The translations under genes and the position numbers were made by a program. The notes beneath the pieces were generated by a model. It ran no database searches, was not told the origin of the DNA, and saw only the letters and a list, made by a program, of their open reading frames with translations. From Pilatotrama ljubarskyi (lineage: Eukaryota > Basidiomycota > Agaricomycetes > Polyporales > Polyporaceae), in NCBI GenBank assembly GCA_022385805.1, contig MU277720.1, positions 64,488 through 128,487 of the forward strand: DNA of 64,000 nucleotides. Direction: 5' to 3'. Shown here one piece after another: positions 1 through 11,625 of the stretch (position 1 is its first letter; every line of letters starts with the position of its first letter).

Positions 1-2331
1 GAAGAGCATCAAATCTGGTAATCTCAAGCTAAACAGCATATTTAAGAACGAAAATCTGAAGACATACTGTTCATTGACCTGTACGATGGCAGGCCGGCCT
101 AAATCCTTCAAGATCTGCTGAAACTCATCGAACAAGTGATCACTGAACAGCCCCCCATGGTATGCATGCAGTCGGTCCCATGAGAGGGCTTTGTAGACGT
201 CACAGTGAGGCATTTGCCAGAAAACATTCTATCATAATATTAGTATACATATAAAATGAGAATGAGGTCTCATTCTCACCTTAATTGGACGAAGCCCTAG
301 TGGTCGTAGCTGTTCCTCCAGAATAGCAGCAGATACGTGGCCCTTCTGAGCGAGAATTTGTTCTGCAGCTGCCTGATCACGCATCCTGGCAGTTGGAATA
401 ATACTCAAGATGCGCTGCTGATCTGGCTCCACAAGGCACACAGGGCATGGTGCAAGTCCCCCTGCTCCACGTGTGAGGGACATCATTGCCCTAAAGTGAG
501 GTAGAATGTCAGTAAACTGTTTACCATACCCTGCATACTGTCACAAGAAGAGTGAATGTGCACTAACTGTTCTTCATAGTCTGCAACGAGTATCAGGACT
601 ACAGGGAAGAGGAGTCGGGTAATCCCGTCCCCACACTTCACACTGTATCCTGTCTCTGCCCACAGTTTGGTTGACTTCAGAAGGTGCCAGAATGCTTCAT
701 GCCAAACAGCACGCTTGAAGTTTGTGAAGGTTGACTTTCCCTCTTCATCTTCATCCTCAACCTGTTTGGAAATGGGTTGTCAGCTCTTCTTCATATGTGA
801 TCACCATGACCAGCTCACGATCGGGAGGAACCCCATCACTTGCCCACCACCATATCCGCTGCTATTGCGTATCTCGACTGGAAGATTGTTGATCCGAGCG
901 ATGATGGGATAGCCCTTCTTACTTCCGAATGAGGACAGGCGTGTTTTGTCTGCGTAGAGAGTATAGACCAAAGGACAACCTTCAGGGGGTAGCAGGGACT
1001 GTTCCCCTTCCTCAGTGTAACCCATATGACTGTTCATTCCATGCACATACCTCTAGATTCCACCATGCATCTGCAGTGTCAGGGTCATCCACAAATCGCT
1101 CCCAGGCTGTACCATTGTACTTGTACAGTCGACGAGCATGCCAGTTGAATTTCGGGGCAAGAACGGGGTCTTTGACCAGTGAGAGGCTCCACTCAAACAG
1201 AGATCGACAATACATGGTATAAACATAGTCCTTGTTGTGGTATGTTGCCTTCACCTCGTGCTTCTCATACTGTGCTATCTCAGCGGAATGCATCAAACAG
1301 ATGGGAAGGGGTTACGGACTGCAGGAGCAATCGTGGAGGCGGTCTCCCACGCACGCTTGACATCGGTGTACGTCTCGAATGTAAACTCCGATGGAGACTC
1401 CACAATGCTCTTGATGAGTTCGAGGAGCTTGTTGATCTTGCCCTGATTAAGAGATGCCTCCAGCGCAAACTCGGCGAACTTGAAATCAAGGAGAGACTGG
1501 TAGGGGGCCCATGGTGCAGAGCCCACGCTGGTTGGATCCGGGTCAGGGCGTGCCCGAGAGAACTCCTCAAAGTGATGGATAGTCGGAGCTTGACGGGCGT
1601 GAGGGTGGTAGACGGTGAGGAAGTCGTCCTCGATGAGCTCGGCGGGGGCATTGTAGATGGTGGGGGGACGGAATGTGGGGAGATGCAGAGTTTCGCCTGG
1701 CGGCGGCGTAGACGGGACGGACGAGTCGGACTCAGAGCTCGGAGCGTCTAGGAAGACGGCCTCTAGCGGACCAGCGCCTGCCGTCGCCTCCGCGGCCTCA
1801 TACTGGAGCTGTGGCGGACCTGGGGAAAGTTGAACGTGAGCGTGAGTGGGAATACTGAAAATATGGCTATGTGCATACGGTCGTACTGGTCATCTGAATC
1901 CCCCGCGTTAGCGGAAGTGGTGATACACAGTTCAGTCCAGGACTTCTCAGCGTCTGCAGTAAGCGGCTTACCGTGCGCCGCAGTCGCATACATCGCGGCA
2001 TCATTGACAGCACCCCAGTCTGCGCGTTGCAGGTATGCGACTGGGGGCTGCGCCAGTGGGTTGTTGACGGCAGGGCCCGCAGATGACGAGCCGGTGCTCG
2101 CGTTCAGCTGCTGTTCACGAGCTGTTGCATGGACTGAGCTTATAGGCGATGCGGCTTAGTATGACAGTGCCTACCTGCTTCCGCAAGGGCGGCGAGGCGC
2201 ACCCCGTCTGCGGCAATCCTCCCCTGCCTCTGGCAGGCGCGCATGTGCGCCGCGAGGCCATTTTTCTTGTAGAATATGCCGCAATGCGGACACGGAACCT
2301 GCTCATTTGTAGCGCGCCTTCCTCGGGTCAT
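1..2331 (-). CDS. Plavaka-type transposase, N-terminal part, multi-exon, partial
   Basis: This is probably a cut-and-paste transposase. The ATG at 2331 opens with MTRGRRATNEQ followed by a C2H2-like zinc finger, VPCPHCGIFYKKNGLAAHM, the usual N-terminus of agaricomycete Plavaka proteins. Downstream minus-strand exons carry other family blocks: SLLDFKFAEFALEASLNQGK and KINKLLELIKSIVESPSEFT (around 1520-1420), RSLFEWSLSLVKDPVLAPKF and RRLYKYNGTAWERFVDDP (1210-1090), LYADKTRLSSFGSKKGYPII (970-910), and CPVCLVEPDQQRIL (440-400). A final visible exon near 230-60 reads FWQMPHCDVYKALSWDRLHA. Several short introns are needed to join them; the first donor is near 2175. The catalytic core would lie beyond the window. 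I saw no clear disabling mutation, but exon joins were not all resolved. Intactness is unknown. Confidence 0.72.
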
Positions 2332-2646
2332 GGCGTAGGGTTTGAGGTTGCAGCGCGCAGGTTGTGGTGCGAGCTGCAGTTCAGAATGAAGGACTTCAGC
2401 GGGCGGGCTCTGCGAGCACGGGCTAGATGATACACGTAGGTCAGGGTAGCAGGTATGAGCCAAGTACGGATATATACAGGTGAGGATGCACACAGGGAGC
2501 GGTGAGCGAAGATGTCGATGAGGTCTAGGAACTGGGAGGAGCGACGCTCGCGATGGTATCGCGATCGCTCGAGATAGGCCATTGGCGCTTCCGATTCCAT
2601 CTGGAGATCTCAGGCACATCGCGACTCAATCAGGATGCAGGCCGGC

Positions 2647-2728
2647 GGCCTCGGCCGTCCTCTCGGGCCTCTCGGGACGGCCTCCCGAGGAGTTCAAGAG
2701 GCGCCCGGAGGCTAGCGCCCTCGGGAGG
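2647..2728. repeat. Inverted GC-rich decamers near the transposon end
   Basis: Two decamers, cctcccgagg at 2681-2690 and cctcgggagg at 2719-2728, are exact reverse complements and could form a hairpin with a 28-nt loop. They are surrounded by related copies such as ctcgggcctctcggg at 2662-2676. Short repeats of this sort are common in subterminal transposase-binding regions, which is the likely explanation here. Confidence 0.5.
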
Positions 2729-2750
2729 CGTCTGAGATTTCTCCGACACG

Positions 2751-2939
2751 GCAGTAGTCTGCGCTGGCCCTGTAACTGAAGTTGAAGAGCGCACCGGGCG
2801 CGATGTGCGCGCCCGGGGTCGGCTCGATGATCTGGCCATGGGTGGGGTCGGGATCGGTCCTCACGTAGATGTTGGAAACGGCGCGGGACGCGACGAGGGT
2901 GAGGGAGGCGGCGAGGATGGTGAGGAGGGAGAACTTCAT
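2751..2939 (-). pseudogene. Truncated secreted-protein gene (5' fragment)
   Basis: The ATG at 2939 opens a classic signal peptide (MKFSLLTILAASLTLVASRA), followed by a segment containing EPTPGAHIAPGALFNFSY and ADYC. This resembles a family of small secreted basidiomycete proteins whose mature part begins with an 'I-x-P-x-P-G-x-x-I-A-P-G' block and continues for another 100-150 residues. Here similarity ends after about 63 residues at the TGC codon (2751-2753). The frame then reads through GC-rich, transposon-like sequence to a stop at 2712. A TATA box upstream suggests the promoter survives. The likely cause is insertion of the adjacent Plavaka element. The family function is unknown to me. 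Confidence 0.6.
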
Positions 2940-3949
2940 TGTCGGTGAGGTGTGATGGCGGCGATTAGGCTACTGTAGAGTTGGACGGTAAATCAAGTAG
3001 GGAAGGGAGGAGGAGGAAGGGGCGGAAGGGGCGTTGGTGAAGAAGCTGATGGAACAAGCGGGAGCCGACGACCTGCGCCCTAGCTTTATAGGCGGGGGCA
3101 AGTGCCTTTTCCCAATATCTTCTCGCGGAAGCGCGCATTGAATTGAGGAAGGAGCGGAAGATCAGCTGCATCAGGACCACAGGGCAGACGTACGACTTGC
3201 ATCAGGAACCCAGATCACCCCAGGCGGGAACGTACATGGGCATGGGCGGGTGCTGCACAGCGCCTGTTCTCCGAGAGCTCGTGGCAGAGAAGATGCCGAC
3301 GGTTTCAGGAGCTTGTTTGAGCATGGTCCGAGCCCGGCTACCTCTGAGAATGCCTGCGGTAGGCCTAAGGCCAGTCTGGCCGGAGTTCATGCTACAACGC
3401 CCGCATGAAAATAGCAGGAGGGTCAGGCTTCATAAGCGTATTTGTGGATAAAGCGCGGCCGACGAGGTTGGGCGACATCGAGCAGTAAGCGCAGTACCGG
3501 CGCGGCCCGAGGTATCGCCATGTCTCGACTGAGACCAGACGTGTAACAGGATACGAGCCCGAGAAGCGGGCTTGCTGCTAGTCTCACCATGTGTTGTCGA
3601 GGGGACGAGGCATTCCCGCGCCCGAATTCCTACATGCTTCGGTGGAACATGCTGCTGAACCTCCAGCAAGCTATAGAGATCATTGCAGAGGCATAAAGCC
3701 AAGGGTTGAGAGGACTCACGAGGAAGACCGGTGGCGAATTTGAAGCGACCTGCTTCTGGCTTCCGTGAGCGTAAAGTCTCACGCAGGTGGTTTCTAGCCT
3801 CAACTCTATCCGTCCGCACGGGGTCAGGAGCGCAGCTGCACTTGGCTACATCATCCGAAGAAGGCCGGACATCGGCACGCGGGAGAGTCCACAATGCGCA
3901 CGAGAGCTAAAACACAGTACATTCGACAGACCGAATACCGTAAAGAGGC
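2940..3949. other. Intergenic, about 1 kb
   Basis: The right part (about 3700-3949) is probably the 3' UTR of RPT5. The left part holds the promoter of the truncated secreted-protein gene. Short open frames on both strands show no recognisable domain, signal peptide or codon pattern, and I call no gene here. Confidence 0.5.
3085..3090 (-). promoter_or_regulatory. TATA box of the truncated secreted-protein gene
   Basis: On the minus strand the sequence reads CCTATAAAGC, with TATAAA at 3090-3085. It lies about 146 bp upstream of the ATG at 2939, a plausible distance for a fungal core promoter with a 5' UTR of about 110 nt. Confidence 0.45.
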
Positions 3950-5632
3950 CTACGTGAAGTAGTTGAGCGGGTTCTTCTTCTTGCTCTGCACTGTTCATCA
4001 CAAAGCAAATCAGCAGGTTGACACCTATCGGACGGGCGTGGGCTTTACCTTCCGCGATGCCGCTCAGGAAGTGCTCGTGGTTGAGCTTGGTCGCGCCCTC
4101 CCTCAGTGCAATCATGCCCGCCTCGACACAGACCGCCTTCAGCTGCGCACCGTTGAATTCGTCCGTGCTGCGCGCGAGCTCCTCAAAGTTGACGTCCGAC
4201 GCGACGGCCATCTTCCGCGAATGTATCTCCAGAATGCGTGCACGCGCGGTCTCGTTGGGCAAGGGGAACTCAATCTTCCTGTCCAGACGTCCTGATCGAA
4301 GCAGCGCGGGGTCGAGGATGTCGATACGATTGGTCGCCGCAATAACCTGTTCGGTTCAACAATAGAGATGTGCGGTCAGCAAGATACCGGAGGCCGCGCC
4401 GCTCGAACGTAACAGGACGCACCTTGATTCGCTCGTCGCTGCTGAAGCCGTCCAGCTGGTTGAGAAGCTCCAGCATCGTGCGCTGCACTTCACGATCGCC
4501 GCTCTTCTCCGAATCGAACCGCTTCGTACCAATGGCGTCCAGCTCGTCAATGAAGATAATGGCCGGGGCCTTCTCCTTCGCCAGCTCGAAGGCGTCGCGG
4601 ACGAGTTTCGCACCGTCACCGATGAACATCTGGACTAATGACGGACCGGCGAGTTTGAGGTAGCATGCTTTGGTTTGCGCCGCACATGCTCGGGCCATGA
4701 GAGTCTTGCCGGTACCTTGTGGCAAGTCAGTAGCTAGTTACACTGTCCGCAGGAGATCTAGACTTACCCGGAGGACCGTACATCAGGCAACCCTTCGGTG
4801 GTTTGATGCCGAGGGTCTTGAACTTGTCCGCCTGCTCCATGGGCAAAACAATAGCCTCCACCAATTCCTCAATCTGCTTCTCCAGACCACCGATATCCGT
4901 GTATGTCTCCGTCGGCCTCTCATCCACCTCCATGGCCTTGACGCGGGAGTCGAACTCCGCAGGAAGAGTATCGAGCACCAGGTACGAATCCTTGTTGACA
5001 CCGACAAGGTCGCCGGGCTTGAGTTTCTCTGCAGGGACGAGACCGATCATGGGAAGGAAGACGGTTTGTCGTGTTGAGGTCTTGATCACTGCACACTTGC
5101 CCTTGCGCATAGAGTCCAAGTCGCGGTTTGCGCCATCCTCCTCGCCTTCAGGGTCAACGTCCAGGATCTATGCACGGTCAGAGAGGTGGTGCCACAGAGC
5201 ATAACCGCTACACACCTCAACCACATTCCCAACCAGATACGGCAGAACCTTGTTCTGCTTAATCTTCTCCCCGTTCTCCCGGATCTTCTCCTTCATGACA
5301 TTCTGTTCATGTTGGAGGCGTAGCGTCTCGGAGCGCATAACCTGAGATACCCTCGGTGAGAACTGTGCACTCCCGCATCGCTTTCTTCCACGCACCTTGA
5401 GGTCATTGTCAATTAGACGTATCCTCGTGAGGATCTCGTCTGTAGACAGAGACATGATTTCCTCTGGAATGTCCTCCCAAGTCTCCTCCGCGGGTCGTTC
5501 TGAGGCTCCGTCCATGTTCACGTCCTGCGCGGCTGACGAGGATGATGAAGGTGCGGCGCTGTCAGCCGGCTTGCTTCCGTTGTTTGCAGGCGGATTGGGC
5601 GGGGGTGCTGAGGACATGGTGGTAGACGGCAA
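3950..5632 (-). CDS. RPT5: 26S proteasome regulatory ATPase RPT5 (PSMC3 / S6A)
   Basis: RPT5 is one of six AAA+ ATPases in the 19S base that unfold ubiquitinated substrates and open the 20S gate, in cytosol and nucleus. I read six exons: 5632-5396, 5341-5216, 5167-4768, 4715-4423, 4346-4049 and 3990-3950. They total 1395 nt, or 464 residues, the normal family length. Visible parts in order: an N-terminal low-complexity segment and coiled coil ([20 protein letters not shown]); the OB-fold ([19 protein letters not shown]); Walker A GPPGTGKT, split by an intron; Walker [12 protein letters not shown]; and [16 protein letters not shown]. The C-terminus PLNYFT fits an Rpt5-type tail with an HbYX-like aromatic near the end. 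A second in-frame ATG at 5617 (MSSAPPP) may be the true start. Introns are 49-56 nt except the 3991-4048 one (58 nt). It diverges from DPP5. Identity is secure. Confidence 0.96.
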
Positions 5633-6167
5633 GGACGATGATGAGTGCGTGTTCGCGCTGTGCGCTGCTGGGTCATCCAGCGCGTACGCGTCGCCGTGAT
5701 GCTCGTGTCACGCGTCTCTGTCACAGTAACGCCCATGTCATCACCGGGCGCCTACCGGGGGAAACAGACATCGCCGCTCGGGTCCCCGAACTCGTCGACG
5801 TACGACCGTGCGAGCACGCCGTTCTCCGGCGAGCGAACGCGTCTGAACGATGGGGAATGATCTGGGACGGATGTCGAATGGACTTTGCGGGCATAGACAG
5901 GCTTCGGGAGTGGGGAATACGCGTCATATGGCGTGTGCCGACTCCATTATTGCATCGAGTGACCCCGAGAGCTCACGCACGCGGTACTTACCATGCATCC
6001 CTGATCCAGCCGTGTCGATTCCCTTCTTATTCTCGCCCACGATCAGCAGCACCTGAGCATCGATACCGCCCACGTTGCCCACGATGCGGGTGCCCCCAGG
6101 TTTCCCCGTGTCTGTTCTGGGGCTCGCTGCACAAGTCCCTCTTCAACCTCCCGCGAACACCACCAGC
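5633..6167. promoter_or_regulatory. Shared intergenic region between divergent RPT5 and DPP5
   Basis: The 535 bp between the two start codons must hold both promoters and 5' UTRs. I see no clear TATA box. An in-frame ATG at 6075 could extend DPP5 upstream, so part of this region may be coding or leader sequence. Confidence 0.5.
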
Positions 6168-9100
6168 ATGGCGACGCCAGACTTCGTGTTCCAGGAGGGC
6201 CCGAACATCTTCTCGCCCAACGACCTCGTCCAACTGCCTCGGGCTGGCACGGGGGTTGCGAACGAAGCGGGCGACCTGGTGTATGTGCCGGTCAGCGAGT
6301 ATTCGATCAAGGACAAGAAGTGAGTGTTGCAGACTCGACCCCGTCGATGATTCCCCTCAACTGCAGAGCAGGAACTCGAAGTCAATTCATGTTGCGGCTG
6401 TTGAGACCACTATCTTGCCGTTGGACATCCCTCTCGCTAATGGCGGCGAAGCCTTCTGGCTCGACTCCCGCACGCTTGCTCATGCCGTAGCCGAAGGAAG
6501 TGGCAAGGACAAGGTCATCACCCTCTATGCCATCTCCCTCAAAGTCAGCACCGGCGAGCCTGCGATCACCACATTCCCCAAGTCCCCGGTCCTCATCGGC
6601 AAGTTCCCCACTGACACGGCCACCAACTTCCGCTACTCGGCCAAGGCGGGCGTGCTTGTCTTCTCGGACTACGTCCATGCGGACGGCGACCTCAAGAAGG
6701 TCAAGGAGAATGACCAGGCTTGGGAGAACCGCGGTGACAGTGCTTTCGTCTACGACGAGACGTTCGAGAGGCACTGGGACACTTGGGTCGGTCCTAAGCG
6801 GACGTCTCTCTTTAGCGTGAAGCTCGAGAAGCAACCTGCAGGCAAATGGGCCCTCGGAGACGAGTTCGTGAACTTGCTCAAGGGCACTGGACATGTGGGT
6901 TGGCTCCGAGCTATACATGCAGCATCCGAGCTGAGGGTTCCCTGCAGCATTCGCCTGTCGAGCCTTTCGGCGGCACTGACGACTTCGACGTCTCTGATAC
7001 TCATGTCATCTACACGGCTAAGGACCCGAAGCTCCCAAAGGCTTGGCATACCAAGCAGAACGTGAGCATGTCGCATCCTGGATCCACTTCGAATAGTTGT
7101 CCTCACTTCACGCGCACAGATCTACCTCGTAGATATCCATGGCAAGTCCGCTCCCAAGGAGCTCACCTCTGGCGAGCAGGGAGCTACGCACACCCCAGTC
7201 TTCAACACCGCAGGCGACAAGGTTGCATGGGCTGAGCTTGATCAAGACGGCCACGAGTCCGACAGGTAGGATCCAGGTTTCCCGTGGCCTGGGTGTATGC
7301 GCTCAACAAGTTACAGAGCAAAGCTCGTGATTTACGACCTGAAGAAGGACGTACGCTTCACCATCACTCAGCACTGGGACCGGTCTGTCAGCTCCATCGC
7401 GGTACGTGAGTATATATGTGTGCTCGACCACTGCTTATAGCCCTTTAGTTCGCACACGACGACAAGACGGTGTTCTTCACTGCTGGAGACATCGCACGCA
7501 TTAAGATCTTCTCCCTGCCCGTCCCCGACACACCGTCTTCGAACACCACGGACCCGGACCTCCCCTCGTCCTACCGCCACCCGCGCGAGCTGACGTCGAG
7601 CGGCGCCGCCTCGGGCATCCAGCCCCTCTCCAACGGGCGCCTGATCTTCACGCGCTCGTCGCTCACCTCGCCGAACGACGTGTTCGTGCTGCGGGAGCTG
7701 AACGAGAGCGGGAAGCCGAAGGTCGACCAGCTCACGCGGTTCTCGGCGGACGGCCTAAAGGGCAAGAGCCTCGATGCTGGCGAGGACTTCTGGTTCGAGG
7801 GTGCGGAGGGCAAGAAGGTGCACGGGTGGTTCATCAAGCCCCCGGGATTCAAGGAAGGCGAGAAGAAGAAGTGGCCTATCTTACTCGCCATACATGGCGG
7901 TGCGTACGGTGCTGGCAAACTTTTCTTGATCATGCTGACAGCAGCGCTAGGTCCTGAGGGTGCTTGGGAGGACCAGTGGTCGAACAGATGGAACCTCAAC
8001 GGTAAGCCATTATCGAGCGAGGGACAAGGACTTCCGCTCACGTCCGTTTTCTAGTCTTTGCTCAGCAAGGCTACGTCGTCGTTGCCATCAACCCCACTGG
8101 ATCTACGTCTTTCGGCCAAGGTGCGTCCTCACGCGATCACTCTGAACTGCGACGCGTTGACTAGGTCTGACGATAGACTTCACTAACGCTATCAAGGAGG
8201 ACTGGGGTGGCAAGCCCTTCGTCGGTGAGTGTGAAACTGACTGGCAGTATGCGAGCATTGCCTGAGCACTCTACAGACCTGCAGAAAGGCTGGAAATATA
8301 TTCTTGACAACCATCCCGAGGTAGGCCTAGACAGCATGACATTTCGCGTGAGTCGCTAATGATAATGCAGCTCGACCCTGACCGTGCCGTTGCTGCTGGC
8401 GCGAGTTACGGAGGCTACGCTATCAAGTATGCGCAGTTCTTTCACATAATGGGCTGATCCTGACATCGGTTCAGCTGGATCCAGGGACACCCGGAGTATG
8501 GCTTCAACTTCAAGGCTCTTGTCTGCCACGACGGAGTAAGCTCCTTCGGTTCGTTAGTTTGGCTGAGCGAAGCTGACGAAGATGATGTTCAGGCATTCGG
8601 TGCCCAATACCATGGCTACTCCACCGACGAGCTCTTCTTCGTGAGCAACACGTCAATAGGTCTTATGAAACTGAGCTGACATCGCTTCAACAGTTTAACT
8701 ATGAATGGGGAGGCCGCCCTTGGGAGCCTCGTGCGCGCGAAGTCATCAAGAAGTAAGCCTGACGCATTGCGACCGGCGTCGGATTTATCCATATTGACCA
8801 CCCTGGTTAATATCAGATACGATCCCATCAACTTTGTGGACAAGTGGTCTACTCCGATGCTCGTGATCCACGGCAGCAAGGACTACCGACTCCCAGAGAC
8901 TGATGGCATCGGCGCGTTCCACGCCCTTCAGCAGTACGTTTCAAAGTTTTCATCGCATTCATATCTCCGGCCCTCATAGCGTGCGCCTAGGCTGGGCGTC
9001 CCGAGCCGCCTGGTGATCTTCCCTGACGAGAACCACTGGGTGCTGCAGCACCAGAACAGGTGCGCGGCATGACTCACTTCAGGCGTGTTCGTGTGTTGAC

Positions 9101-9173
9101 GAATGAGGACAGCTTGAAGTGGCACTACGAAGTCTTCCGTTGGCTCGGCAAGTACTCGAAGAAGAGCGACTGA
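6168..9173 (+). CDS. DPP5: Dipeptidyl-peptidase V-type serine peptidase (S9C family)
   Basis: This is an S9-family prolyl-oligopeptidase-fold enzyme that removes N-terminal dipeptides. I read 17 exons with 16 short introns (first 6320-6371, last ending near 9112), giving a protein of about 700 residues, normal for the family. The N-terminal beta-propeller begins MATPDFVFQEGPNIFSPNDL and includes RHWDTWVGPKRTSLFSVKL and GGTDDFDVSDTHVIYTAKDP. The C-terminal alpha/beta-hydrolase domain has the expected triad: Ser in GASYGGYA (about 8400-8425), Asp in HGSKDYRLPETD (8872-8905) and His in PDENHWVLQH (9023-9050). No signal peptide follows the chosen start, unlike secreted Aspergillus DPP V. Upstream in-frame ATGs at 6075 and 6084 would add about 30 residues with only weak signal-like character. 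The stop is TGA at 9171. Cytosolic location is inferred. Confidence 0.92.
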
Positions 9174-9509
9174 AAGCGAAGTAGCGGAGCGTGCAGGGTC
9201 GATCCCTCATGTACAGCGAAGTCGATCGTCTTGTCACAGACACATTCTTGGATGTAATTGTATTTGCTGTTTTGCATGAGGCTGAGGTGGCAGTGTCCAG
9301 TCCAGACAGCAAGCTTCTGCCGTAAGTGCATGAGCTTCTTCGCCGTGCAGGGTCCGCACTTTGCCACGTGGCCGCAACTTATAATCAACAGCGGAGGCAT
9401 GCAGTCCGGTCGACGGACTTCTTACTGACTGACCGAAGGCGAAGTCGTGAGCGACATCCCTCGGAATCTGTATCCTTGCTCACCACCCTTCTCAGACCCA
9501 ACGCGCGAT
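9174..9509. other. Intergenic, 336 bp
   Basis: This holds the DPP5 3' UTR and the promoter/5' UTR of the next gene. I see no convincing open reading frame or element. Confidence 0.4.
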
Positions 9510-10755
9510 ATGAGCGTTCAAGAGAATCAGGACGGAGACACACCTTGGCGCAATGAAACACATGGTCTGGCGTTCACAGGCCTAGTAGCGAAGTCCGACG
9601 ACGACACGCATCAGGAGGATAGCGGACCTGGCGTAGGGATGGAACTGCTACACTCTGAGGCCGGTGTGCCATGGGGTTATGCCCGGCCTAGGACGCCCGC
9701 CCTGATGGAGGTCTCAGAACGTCCGAGACAAGCGGCGCCTCGTAGTAAGGAAGACGCAAGGAAGGTGGAGGTCCTAGACTACGGTAATGCATCCGAAGGT
9801 GAAGACACACCGCAGGATGCACGCGCTGCGCCGCGGAAGCGCTCCGGTTCTCCGCTTTCGGAGCTACATACGCGAACGAAATGCAAGAGGGGAGCCGATG
9901 GTCGCAAGACACTAGAGATTGATGAGCCTGTGCAGCCGGATCGAAGTGCCCGACTGCTCCCTGCGGTAGCCGATGTCAATTCAGCGGATGCTATACAGGC
10001 CCAGGTAAGTGCGATCTCATGTCTTGACGCTAAACCACTGTCCTCACACTGCATGGTAGAGTATCGTGGATGATGTCCGATCGCATATCCGCATTGACTA
10101 TAGCTCGGTCGGTGTACCGACTGGTGACCCTCCTGTGAAGCTCGTCCTCTCCGCTCCGATATGCGACCGGGCTAACTTGCCTCTCAGCCGCACGCGGACT
10201 TGCGCCCTACTATCGATGAGGTGACAATTGCTTGCTTGGGTGACAGCGAGCTGGCTACAATCAGCTCAGGTAGGTTGCACTCACGCTTCACTATGTGTGG
10301 ACGTTGACCGCTTGTCGTGAACAGAGGTCGCGAACGAGTGGCTCTTGGACCCCGCGATCTCCTCCCAAGACGGCATGCTCGTTGTGATCCACGGGTCAAG
10401 GAACTTTCGGGACGGTACCGCCTGGCACGGCGGGGATCATGAGGGCGCCCGTGGTGTTGTCCTCTCAGTGCATAACACCGGCGTTGGGAACGATTATTTC
10501 CCATCCACAGCTCGTGTCAAGTTCTTGAAGCCCCTAAACCCCACAGTGGACACATTCGTCGTACCAGTGTCGATCCTGTTGCCTGTCCAGCCGGACGCTG
10601 CGGAACAGCATGCCCTCATCATTGACGGAGAGTACAAAGGACAGACAGCGAGACTGTTGGAAGAGGTGAGGCATGGCTGGTATGTTGCTGCTGCATACGA
10701 TTACTTCGAAGTTGCCCGTGAGCACCTGGTCAGATTGCTCCCTATCGACGGCTGA
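9510..10755 (+). CDS. Hypothetical protein with a C-terminal KOW-like segment
   Basis: I read four exons (9510-10004, 10060-10113, 10188-10269, 10325-10755) totalling 353 residues. The third boundary is uncertain because the exon-2 donor (gtaccg) is weak. The first 165 residues are acidic, charged and probably disordered, with a basic stretch RKRSGSPLSELHTRTKCKRG. The C-terminal half is more ordered: WLLDPAISSQDGMLVVIHGS, then LLPVQPDAAEQHALIIDGEY and KGQTARLLEE, then EHLVRLLP. The pattern 'hydrophobic-GEYKGQTARLLE' resembles a KOW motif like those in Spt5, and short Spt5-like paralogues are frequent in Agaricomycetes. I infer a nucleic-acid-associated role only weakly. Start choice: first ATG in frame after 5' stops; no ATG lies nearer upstream. 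Confidence 0.6.
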
Positions 10756-11625
10756 GTTACCTACTAGTCGTCCGGGATCTTGTGCGCAATATACAGCATT
10801 TGGACAGTCGCCGGTCCGATATGTCGGACGCGGTGCTCGTGCTGGCTAGATGATGATGTCTTTTGATGTGTATGAGGCTATTGCTTTATGGTGAAATTCA
10901 AGCCCCCGCTGCCCTCCGATCGGATTGGGTTTTGATCCCGCGAACTATAGCGATGGCCTTCTTGGCGTACCCAGTATCAATCATCTCGGGCCCTGTTTCG
11001 TGGCGTTCGGCTTTCGTCACTGACATACCGCCTGCAGACTAGGTCAGGCCAGACCGCCCCCGGCGGAGACAATCATTGACCACTCTGGAGCCGGAAGACA
11101 GCGGATCACCGCTTCAAGGAACGTAGCAGAGACGGGACGCCACAATCCGAAGTCGTTCGAGTAATCCTTACGATTCCGGACGGTCGAACACGATCTAACC
11201 GGCGCGTTGCCCGCCCTCTTTTCGCTCTTTTTGACCGGTGAAACTCATGAGTTGTTTAGTGCCGACCAAGTGCCAACCAATCTCCGCCGTGAGGCAGCTC
11301 GATGATTGGCGCCTGGTCAAGATACGGACACCTCCCTCCTACCCATGTATTGGGACACGGTAAAATCACTCCGCGATAGTCGCAAATGGGAGCGTTCCTG
11401 GCTCGTGCAGTGATGTTCAGCAGTGCTACACTCGGGGATTGGTCTTCCGGTGTCTGTGCATGAACTCCTCGCCGGTGACCATGAGCCGTCATCGGGAACG
11501 CTATAAAATGGCCCCTAGGAGATCATAATCGACCTACTACATTCGACGCTCGTCTGTGTGATCAGCAGATCCGACATCGCAATCATCACCGAGTACGTCA
11601 AATTTCACCTTGTCACATTCATGCG
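10756..11625. other. Intergenic, 870 bp, with terpene synthase promoter at its right end
   Basis: The left part is presumed 3' UTR of the KOW-like gene. The right end carries the TATA box of the terpene synthase. Between them I find no coding sequence with support. Confidence 0.45.
11502..11508 (+). promoter_or_regulatory. TATA box of the terpene synthase
   Basis: The sequence ctataaaatgg places TATAAAA 118 bp before the chosen ATG at 11626. It is a strong core-promoter match in a region otherwise free of genes, which fits a regulated rather than housekeeping gene. Confidence 0.6.

Larger units (their letters stand above)
1..2750 (-). mobile_element. Plavaka-type DNA transposon, 5' part (continues past left edge)
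   Basis: The transposase reading frames on the minus strand fill this stretch and run off the left edge, so only the 5' side of the element is visible. The right boundary is inferred at about 2750, where the coding sequence of a neighbouring secreted-protein gene stops matching its expected continuation. Just inside that boundary lies a GC-rich stretch with inverted decamers. The left terminus and any target-site duplication lie outside the window, so the terminal repeat cannot be confirmed. Plavaka elements are a fungal transposon lineage common in Agaricomycetes. Confidence 0.6.

Noticed and set aside
2140..2619. 159-residue minus-strand frame starting at 2619 as the transposase start
   Set aside because: The first 96 residues are Pro/Arg/Ser-rich and unlike Plavaka proteins; the conserved N-terminus begins at the ATG at 2331.
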